From: Rhodocaloribacter litoris
GTDB taxonomy: Bacteria; Bacteroidota; Rhodothermia; Rhodothermales; ISCAR-4553
Length of the DNA: 64,000 nt
Assembly: GCF_011682235.2 (NCBI RefSeq)
Contig: NZ_CP076718.1
Span: 4,185,095 to 4,249,094 of the forward strand
Direction of reading: 5' to 3'
Shown here: positions 58,263-64,000 of the stretch, one piece after another
Numbering within the stretch: position 1 is the stretch's first letter
How the letters are laid out: each line of letters begins with the position of its first letter
Made by a program: the position numbers and the translations under genes
Notes under the pieces: model-generated
The model's database searches: none
What the model saw: the letters and a program-made list of their open reading frames with translations, nothing else
What the model was told of the DNA's origin: nothing

Positions 58263-58342
58263 GTGTGTTGGTGTTTGGGTGTGTGGGTGTTTGGATGGTT
58301 GGGTGTGTGGGTGTGTGGGTGTTTGGGTGTGGGGGTGTGGGA
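58263..58342. repeat. Tandem 8-bp GTGTKTGG array, left flank of the S23-type gene
   Basis: Ten consecutive 8-bp units, mostly GTGTGTGG or GTGTTTGG with single changes (ATGGTTGG, GTGTGGGG, GTGTGGGA). The array starts 3 bp from the start codon of the lipoprotein gene and ends 4 bp from the stop of the S23-type gene. Related units occur in opposite orientation on the other side of that gene. Confidence 0.85.
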
Positions 58343-58346
58343 GTGG

Positions 58347-58775
58347 TCAATCGATTTCGGGTGCCGAATCGGGGGAATAGGGTACGGGTTCTTCGCGTAA
58401 CCGGGCAGGGCCGCACCATGTGTCTCGGTGCTGCATCATGCCCACGAGACCGCTGGCGATGGCTTCGTACGTCGCGTCGAGTTTGCCGTGTTGTTCGGCA
58501 GACAGATAACCACAACGAAGGGCCATATCCAGCCAGCTCTGTGTTTCGGCCACTTCGGCGTCGGCGTCGGTCAGCTTGCTGACGAAATGGTTCGGGTATC
58601 TCCTTTTGCGCCATGCTTCAGCGATGTTGGCGCACACGGAGCGTGAGGAACGTCGGATCTGATCGGTCAGCGCATAGCGCTCTTCGACCGGCCAGGCCTT
58701 CGAGAGCACAAAGAGGTGCATCGAAGCCTCCAGCGCCTGCTGGTAAACCCGGAGTTCCCTGAAATGCCGAACCAT
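58347..58775 (-). CDS. Four-helix-bundle protein, S23/23S rRNA intervening-sequence type
   Basis: 142 residues from the ATG at 58775 (MVRHFRELRVYQQALEASM). The family core is clear: LRVYQQALEASMHLFVLSKAWPVEERYALTDQIRRSSRSVCANIAEAWRKRRYPNHFVSKLTDADAEVAETQSWLDMALRCGYL, predicted as four antiparallel helices. Relatives were first seen inside 23S rRNA intervening sequences of Leptospira and are related to the Avd accessory protein of diversity-generating retroelements; nucleic acid binding is likely but the role of stand-alone copies is unknown. There is no rRNA gene or retroelement here. The gene interrupts a run of surface-protein genes and is flanked by inverted octamer repeats, as if it were part of a small inserted cassette. 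Confidence 0.85.
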   Translation of the reverse strand: MVRHFRELRVYQQALEASMHLFVLSKAWPVEERYALTDQIRRSSRSVCANIAEAWRKRRYPNHFVSKLTDADAEVAETQSWLDMALRCGYLSAEQHGKLDATYEAIASGLVGMMQHRDTWCGPARLREEPVPYSPDSAPEID

Positions 58776-58814
58776 CACACCGTATATGGTTTGCTTACAG
58801 CCTTCTCGTCCCCC

Positions 58815-58843
58815 ATCTCCAACCACCCCCACACCCCACACAC
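58815..58843. repeat. Right-flank octamer repeats, inverted relative to the left array
   Basis: On the + strand CCAACCACCCCCACAC followed by CCCACACACC; on the minus strand this reads GTGTGTGG and GGTGTGGGGGTGG, the same unit type as the left array but in opposite orientation. It ends at the stop codon of the upstream tail-domain gene. Confidence 0.7.
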
Positions 58844-61054
58844 CTACTTCATCAACAACATCGTCCGGGTCATCACCTGCGAGCCGGCCGTGAGGCGGTA
58901 GACGTACATGCCACTGGCCAGGTCACGTGCGTCGAACGTGACGGTGAACGAGCCCGCCGGCTGCTCGCCGTTGACCAGGGTGGCGATGCGGCGCCCCAGC
59001 AGGTCGAAGACCTCCAGCGACACGCGACCCGTGCGAGCCAGCTCGTACCGGATCGTCGTCTGCAGGTTGAACGGGTTGGGGAAGTTCTGGTGCAGCGCGT
59101 ACCGTGCAGGCAGCGTCTCGTCTTCCGTGGCCACATTGACCACGGTGCCGACGTCGGTAGCCAGGTCCTCCGGCTCCAGCTTGTAGTTGCCGAAGGTGTA
59201 CCACCAGATACCCTGGATGAAATCATGGGTGTCGCCGACGTTGAAGAATTCGCCCGCGAAATTGTTCGTGAACGAGATGGCCTGAGAGGCATCATCGGCA
59301 CGGACGGCGTTTTCGGCGGTGCCGTCCGAGGAGAAGGCCCATTCACCGAAAGGTCCGGCGGGGTCGTCCGGATTGACGCTCGTGATCGTCACATTGTCGA
59401 AGCGGAGCAGCATGCCCTCGTGCGCCTCCGCAATGTTCTCGTCCTGGAGCACGTCGGTCGTGACGGTCTTGTAGCCATAGAACGCGTTCGGTCCCGCCGT
59501 GATCAGTTCGAAGGTGATGTTCTCTAGGCGCGTCAGGCCGAAGCTTTCGGCGATGGTGGCGTTTGTGATGCGAATCTCGTCGCCACGTTTCAGGGTCGCC
59601 GCCAGGTCGCCCGAGGCCTGGATGGCGATGCCCGTCCAGGGGTTGAGATCGGCATCGTCCTGAACGGCGATCAGGCCGGAGAGGTCGGGTTGCGACTGCA
59701 CGATGACCGTCAGGTCCATGTCGGTCGTCAGGCCGACGAAGGGGCTGTCGCCCGGGCCGCCGTCGATGGTCTCCTGGATGTCGGCGATCTCGTTGATCCC
59801 TTCGTAGAGGACCCGCGTTACCTGTACGGGCTCCGACGGGATGACGGCGCCGTCGGTATCGGTGACCTCGACGAAGTAGGTGACGAACGTCCCGTCAGGC
59901 TGTGTCGGGATCTCGCCGGTATAGGTGACGCCCCCATCCGTGCTGCTCATGGCGACGGTCTGGGTGCCGGTGGCCGCCGAGGTTTCATAGACCAGGTTGA
60001 CGGCCGCAATATTGGCCGGGTCGCTGCTGAAAGTGACCGTGATCGGGATGGGGCTTTCACCCGGCACGCCGTCCGGCCCCGAGACGCTCTCGATGACCAC
60101 TTTCGGTGCCGCCGTGATGACGAGGTCTTCATCCGCCCACGGCGTAATCTTCAGCATACCGGCCGGCGGCGCACCGATGGCGAAGGGGTCAAAGTCACTG
60201 CGCAGGAGCGCGAAACCCTGCACGGTGACGATAGCACCCGGCGGCGGGGCCTCGAAGTCCGTCTCGCGCTTGTCGAACGTATCCGGGTAGTTGTCCCGGT
60301 CGTTGCGATAGCGGAGGGAGATGTCATCATTCTGGATGATGACATTGTCGTCGATGAGGGCCCAGTTGGGGCGGTCGTCTGTGCGGTTGGGCGAGCGCCA
60401 GACGACCACATTCTCGATGCGTACGTACTGCTGGTTGAGGCTGTTGAAGTTGGCCCAGTTGGCCTGGATCTGGAACGCATCTCCGGAGCCCAGATTGCGG
60501 TTGATATCGCCGATGGTTACCGTGACCGGGTCCAGCAGGTCGGCCGGCAAGCCCAGGTCGGTGTAGAAGCCCAGCGGTTCGATCGTCTCCGGGGTGATCT
60601 GCAACGTGGTTCCGAAATAGGTGACGTCCCCGGTGATGGTGACGACGTCGCCCTTGAAGAGGCTGAGCGAACCGGTGGTCTGATAGTCACCGTCGACGAT
60701 CTGGATGTCCATGCCGGCCGGGCCCAGCGACGCGGCCGAGGTGTCCCGGACGAAGTAATGAACCCGGCTCGGATTGACGCCGTCTCCGCCGATACTCGCA
60801 AGGCCGGACTTGTTCGGTTCGGCCAGCACGACGGCGGTGAAGCGCACTTTCTGCCCGTTGAGGGGCGAGCGGATATAGGTGGTGATGTCGTCAAAGGTCA
60901 GGTCGGTACCCCGGGCGAGTACCTGGTCGATGTTTTCCTGCGGGATGGCGTTGATCTCCCGCACGGTCACCTCCACGGGGTCCTGTGCGGCGGCCTCGCG
61001 GGCGAGGCCGAGCAGGAGAAACAGGGCGAAAAGAGTCGTAAAGGTTCGTCGCAT
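58844..61054 (-). CDS. Secreted multidomain protein with T9SS-type sorting tail
   Basis: 736 residues from the ATG at 61054 (MRRTFTTLFALFLLLGLAREAAAQ, signal peptide); the frame is open 86 codons upstream without a credible start. Two or more OB-fold-like segments are suggested (NGQKVRFTAVVLAEPNKSG..; VRIENVVVWRS; TLKRGDEIRITNATI; GMLLRFDNVTITSVNPDD), similar to DNA/metal-binding domains of extracellular nuclease-like proteins, but no nuclease site is visible. An Ig-like region (PKVVIESVSGPDGVPGESPIPITVTF) lies between them. The C-terminal ~90 residues are a textbook Por_Secre_tail (YALHQNFPNPFNLQTTIRYELARTGRVSLEVFDLLGRRIATLVNG..). Exported and probably attached to the surface; function unknown. 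It lies 89 bp downstream of the next tail-domain gene. Confidence 0.83.
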   Translation of the reverse strand: MRRTFTTLFALFLLLGLAREAAAQDPVEVTVREINAIPQENIDQVLARGTDLTFDDITTYIRSPLNGQKVRFTAVVLAEPNKSGLASIGGDGVNPSRVHYFVRDTSAASLGPAGMDIQIVDGDYQTTGSLSLFKGDVVTITGDVTYFGTTLQITPETIEPLGFYTDLGLPADLLDPVTVTIGDINRNLGSGDAFQIQANWANFNSLNQQYVRIENVVVWRSPNRTDDRPNWALIDDNVIIQNDDISLRYRNDRDNYPDTFDKRETDFEAPPPGAIVTVQGFALLRSDFDPFAIGAPPAGMLKITPWADEDLVITAAPKVVIESVSGPDGVPGESPIPITVTFSSDPANIAAVNLVYETSAATGTQTVAMSSTDGGVTYTGEIPTQPDGTFVTYFVEVTDTDGAVIPSEPVQVTRVLYEGINEIADIQETIDGGPGDSPFVGLTTDMDLTVIVQSQPDLSGLIAVQDDADLNPWTGIAIQASGDLAATLKRGDEIRITNATIAESFGLTRLENITFELITAGPNAFYGYKTVTTDVLQDENIAEAHEGMLLRFDNVTITSVNPDDPAGPFGEWAFSSDGTAENAVRADDASQAISFTNNFAGEFFNVGDTHDFIQGIWWYTFGNYKLEPEDLATDVGTVVNVATEDETLPARYALHQNFPNPFNLQTTIRYELARTGRVSLEVFDLLGRRIATLVNGEQPAGSFTVTFDARDLASGMYVYRLTAGSQVMTRTMLLMK

Positions 61055-61143
61055 GGCATGCTCCGTGTTGGGTTGAAAGGAAATCGTGTGGTGCGGGAGG
61101 CGACGCCCGGCGCCGGGCGCCCCGGTCGCACCACGAACCGGTG

Positions 61144-63327
61144 TTATTTGATGATGACGAACTTGCCGCGCTGGACCTCGCCCGTGTCGAGGTTCTTGAC
61201 GGTAAACAGGTAAAGGCCGGGGGAAATATTCAGCCCGTTCTCGGAGAGGATGTCCCACGAGTGTTCGCCGCCGGGGAGCTGCCGGTTCTCGGCGCTGAAG
61301 TTGTCGTACCACCGGATGTCGCCCCGGTAGGTCCCGGCCTCGTGCCGCATCTCCTTGACGATTTCACCGGCCAGCGTGTACACACGGATCTCGGCGCGGG
61401 GGGGGAGATTGTAGAAGTTGAGCCGCCGGGTGCGGTTGGTGCCCCCGTCCCAGGCGGCGCCGGCGCGGTACGGGTTGGGATAGACGCCCACCCGGCGCGC
61501 GCCCTCCGGGTCCGGCGGGGTGCCGGGAAAGACGCGGGTGGCGTTGGCCGTGCGGGACGACTCGAACGACGGCAGCCCGGCGTCGGGGTCGCCTTCGTCG
61601 AAGGCGGTGACGATGAAGAGGTACTGCCAGCCGGCGAGCAGGTCCTCGGCTTCGAACCGGTACCAGTATTCGGTTGGATCGTCGGGGAACGTGACGGGCT
61701 CCTCGAGCGCGATCTCGTCGAAGCCGTTGTTGAAGCCGGTGCGGTTGCCGGGGCGGTCGTACTGGGCAATCAGGGTGGCGCGGTCCAGGATGTTGCCGGC
61801 GCGGTCGTCGCCGGGGTTGCTGCGGTAGATGCGGTAGCCTTCGAAGTCGAGCCGGCCGGTGACGGGATCACGCGACAGTTCAGCGGTGCGATCCCAGTAC
61901 AGGACAACCTTCGCCTTCTGCCGTCCGGTGGCGGGGTCGATGTCGTTCTCGAAGGCGACGCGCACACGGGGGGCCGCCGGCGGCTCGGGGATGAGATAGC
62001 GGTCCAGCACCCCGTTGCCGTTGACGTCTTCGCCGGGGTCGAGCGTGCCGTTGAGGTTGTTGTCCTCGCCGGCATAGGTGCGCCGGGCCCAGGCGATGTT
62101 GTTGGCCAGCAGCGCCCGGCTCTCGGGGGTGTCGACGGGCTTGCCGGCCTGTCCCTGGAAGGCTTCCGGCTTGAGGGCGGCGACGACGGCGTAGGTCACC
62201 GTCAGCGTGTCCCCGGGAGCGACACGGGGGAAGGGGCCGATGGGGGTCAGCCCGATCCAGTTGCCGGCGGCGTTCTGCCCGTCGGTGCGCAGCCGCTCGA
62301 ACCAGGCCGCCCGTGCCGCCTCGAAGTCGACCGGATTCGGGAAGGCGTCGGGGTTGGGGAAGGGGGTGGCCATGCGCCGGTAGCGTTCCTCGTCGGAAGC
62401 CGGGCGGGCGAGTTCGTCGAGGCCGCCCGAGAAAAGCCACCAGCGGGGGTTTACCTGCGGCCGGGGCAGGCCCTCGGCTGCGTAGGCCTCGGCCAGGGCG
62501 GGGTGGAAAAAGCGCTTCCGACCGGCCGTGGGGTCCGGCCATTCGGCCCCCAGGAAGACGATGGCGCCGTAGGTGTTGAGGGTCTCTTCATTGCCGCCGG
62601 CGTTGAAGGCGTAGGAGGCGTACAGGCTGTCGATGAACCCGTAGCCGCCCTTGTTGAAGAAAGCACTGCCGCTTTCGGTCGTCGTGTTGACGTTGCGCAC
62701 GACCAGGTCGTGGTACATACCCACGTAGACGTTGTCCCAGGCCGCCTCGCTGATGTTGATGATCTTCCAGTTGAGGATGACGAAAAACTCGGTGAAAGGG
62801 AAGTTCCATGCGAACGTTTCCATCTCCACCTTCATGCCGAGCCGCCCCCGGGGGTCGGGCATCTGGATGGAGGTGCCCGGCAGCACGGCGGCCGTGTCGA
62901 CGAAGGCGGCCAGGTAGTCCTGGTGGCTGACGGCGCTGCGGGTGAAGACCTCGGAGGTGGGCAGGGTGGATCGTTCGAGCAGCGGCGTCAGCTGGGCGAA
63001 CTCGTAGCCGGTGGCGCCGGGCCGGTAACCACCGGCCGCCGTGACGGCTCCCGTGCGCACCGTGATCACCCCGTCGCTGCGGACGGCCCCTACCCAGAGC
63101 CCCGACTCGAACAGGTGCTCGACGCCCGAATCGAGCGGGTATTCCATCGACGGCGGGCCGGTGGGGTTGTTGCGCACGTTGGCCCGCCCGATGAAGCCCG
63201 CATTGGTCACCGTCAGCCCGAGGTTGCCCACATCCACCACTGCCTCCTCGAACGAGGCCGTCTGTGCACGACCGTGGAGCGGCAACAGGAACAGCAGGAG
63301 CAGGACCGGAACGGCAAGGTGCTTCAT
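61144..63327 (-). CDS. Large secreted protein with EF-hand-like and FN3-like segments and sorting tail
   Basis: 727 residues from the ATG at 63327 (MKHLAVPVLLLLFLLPLHGRAQ, signal peptide). The N-terminal half is an unrecognised beta-rich region (LWVGAVRSDGVITVRTGAV; NWKIINISEAAWDNVYVGMYHDLVV). A calcium-type stretch (EDNNLNGTLDPGEDVNGNGVLDRY) precedes an FN3-like part (LYWDRTAELSRDPVTGRLDFEGYRIYRSNPG). The C-terminus (VGVYPNPYRAGAAWDG; IRVYTLAGEIVKEMRH; LNISPGLYLFTVKN, ending GKFVIIK) is a sorting tail. It shares this plan and several motifs with the protein at 1992-5288. It appears to be the first gene of the minus-strand surface series. Role unknown. Confidence 0.83.
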   Translation of the reverse strand: MKHLAVPVLLLLFLLPLHGRAQTASFEEAVVDVGNLGLTVTNAGFIGRANVRNNPTGPPSMEYPLDSGVEHLFESGLWVGAVRSDGVITVRTGAVTAAGGYRPGATGYEFAQLTPLLERSTLPTSEVFTRSAVSHQDYLAAFVDTAAVLPGTSIQMPDPRGRLGMKVEMETFAWNFPFTEFFVILNWKIINISEAAWDNVYVGMYHDLVVRNVNTTTESGSAFFNKGGYGFIDSLYASYAFNAGGNEETLNTYGAIVFLGAEWPDPTAGRKRFFHPALAEAYAAEGLPRPQVNPRWWLFSGGLDELARPASDEERYRRMATPFPNPDAFPNPVDFEAARAAWFERLRTDGQNAAGNWIGLTPIGPFPRVAPGDTLTVTYAVVAALKPEAFQGQAGKPVDTPESRALLANNIAWARRTYAGEDNNLNGTLDPGEDVNGNGVLDRYLIPEPPAAPRVRVAFENDIDPATGRQKAKVVLYWDRTAELSRDPVTGRLDFEGYRIYRSNPGDDRAGNILDRATLIAQYDRPGNRTGFNNGFDEIALEEPVTFPDDPTEYWYRFEAEDLLAGWQYLFIVTAFDEGDPDAGLPSFESSRTANATRVFPGTPPDPEGARRVGVYPNPYRAGAAWDGGTNRTRRLNFYNLPPRAEIRVYTLAGEIVKEMRHEAGTYRGDIRWYDNFSAENRQLPGGEHSWDILSENGLNISPGLYLFTVKNLDTGEVQRGKFVIIK

Positions 63328-63567
63328 ACGAAGAGGGTGAGGCCGGAAAGCTACGGAGGCAACCGATCCCGAAAGCAGGGATCTTACGGGAAAGCTCATA
63401 ATATGCGGCTCGGGTAAATAAAAAGAAACGCCGGTGTGAAGTCCAGTCGAAAAGCCGGTACCGGCTCTGCCCCCGGGAAAGCAGACGCCCCGGGATCTTT
63501 CTGTGCCGGGCCGGGTCCTTGTAGCCCGATTCGGGTCCTTTTCTGGTGCTCTGGGCCAGGGCCTGCC

Positions 63568-64000
63568 ATGTTCCACGTCTGTTCCTGCAAAGTGCTGCGC
63601 CGTGCCTGCCGGTATCTCGCCGTCGCGGTTCTGTTGCTGGCGGTGGGCCAGGGTGGGTGCGGGCCGGCGGGTGAACGACGCTCCGACGGGCCGCGCTACG
63701 AGGTGCGGCGCGAGGCCGGACCGGACGGCACCGGGCGCTACTACATGGGACGGGAGATCGCCCGGCCCCTCACCGACGCCGACGATGCCGGCTGGCTCGA
63801 ACGTGCCGAGCGCGAATCGGTGGAGTTGCCGGACCGGCTCGTGGAAGCGCTCGGGCTCAAACCCACCGATATCGTGGCCGACGTCGGGGCCGGCACCGGC
63901 TACTTCACGTTTCGACTCGGCAAAAAAGTGCCCTACGGAAAGGTCTATGCCGTCGACATCGACCCGGCCATGCTGGACACCATCCGTACCCGCATGGCAG
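63568..64000 (+). CDS. SAM-dependent methyltransferase with export signal, N-terminal part (runs off window)
   Basis: 144 residues visible from the ATG at 63568, frame open to the window end. MFHVCSCKVLRRACRYLAVAVLLLAVGQGGC looks like an export signal with a possible lipoprotein Cys31. After a linker (RYYMGREIARPLTDADDAGWLERAERE) comes the class I methyltransferase motif I, VADVGAGTGYFTFRL, and motif II, VYAVDIDPAML. It would use SAM to methylate an unknown substrate. An exported SAM enzyme is puzzling because SAM is not known to be plentiful outside the cytoplasm; the signal-like segment could instead be a membrane anchor with the domain facing inward. The 240 bp between this gene and the minus-strand gene at 63327 is AT-rich around 63395-63425 and may hold divergent promoters. 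Confidence 0.75.
   Translation, partial: MFHVCSCKVLRRACRYLAVAVLLLAVGQGGCGPAGERRSDGPRYEVRREAGPDGTGRYYMGREIARPLTDADDAGWLERAERESVELPDRLVEALGLKPTDIVADVGAGTGYFTFRLGKKVPYGKVYAVDIDPAMLDTIRTRMA

Noticed and set aside
58263-58342. CRISPR array
   Set aside because: Units are 8 bp and contiguous without spacers, and no cas genes are present.
58347-58775. Diversity-generating retroelement accessory protein (Avd)
   Set aside because: No reverse transcriptase, template repeat or variable repeat is present in the window; the fold is shared but the system is not.

Overview
The window is high-GC, densely coded bacterial chromosome. Large TonB-dependent receptors, PorV/PorQ-family outer-membrane proteins, secreted proteins with C-terminal type IX secretion (T9SS)-like tails, many lipoproteins and mostly weak Shine-Dalgarno sites point to the Bacteroidota/Rhodothermota side of the tree. 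Rhodothermales (Rhodothermus relatives) is my best guess from protein style; no 16S gene is present to confirm it.

Region 1 (1-6415, +): the 3' part of a TonB-dependent receptor, a large secreted protein with an FN3-like domain and sorting tail, and a PorV-like protein. Region 2 (6688-25631, +): a carbohydrate locus that reads as one operon to 23903. It encodes two tandem GH144-type (PF10091) glucanases, a lipoprotein formylglycine-generating enzyme, a GH3 glucosidase, a sulfatase, a GH2-malectin enzyme, an ABC sugar importer (binding protein and two permeases, no ATPase) and a long GH94 phosphorylase. A GH1 glucosidase follows. GH144, GH3, a GH94 of more than 1,100 residues and an oligosaccharide importer together suggest beta-1,2-glucan (sophoro-oligosaccharide) breakdown, with hydrolysis outside the cytoplasm and phosphorolysis inside. 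The sulfatase, its maturase and GH2 suggest a decorated or second substrate. Region 3 (25665-29537, -): a radical SAM activase-like protein, a TonB receptor and a small lipoprotein. Region 4 (29969-33004, +): queA, ispD, ispF and a DedA-family membrane protein.

Region 5 (33036-48280): a complete ISAs1-family element with 20-bp inverted repeats and an 8-bp target duplication. It sits just upstream of a well-formed promoter for tRNA-Thr-Tyr-Gly-Thr, tuf, tRNA-Trp, secE, nusG, rplK, rplA, rplJ, rplL, rpoB and rpoC. This operon holds several terminator-like hairpins, two near-identical leaders resembling the ribosomal protein L1 binding site (one before rplK, one before rplA), and an unusual heptamer-repeat hairpin between rpoB and rpoC.

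Region 6 (48386-49836, +): three small proteins (a WxxGxW-type exported protein, a lipoprotein with a collagen-like stretch, and an unknown 62-residue protein). Region 7 (50035-63327, -): a run of surface genes comprising two large sorting-tail proteins, an FN3-like lipoprotein, a TonB receptor, a PorV-like protein, a beta-propeller-like lipoprotein and an exported nuclease-fold protein. It contains the same components as region 1. A four-helix-bundle (S23-type) gene flanked by inverted octamer repeats interrupts it. The window ends inside a + strand gene for an exported or lipid-anchored SAM-dependent methyltransferase.
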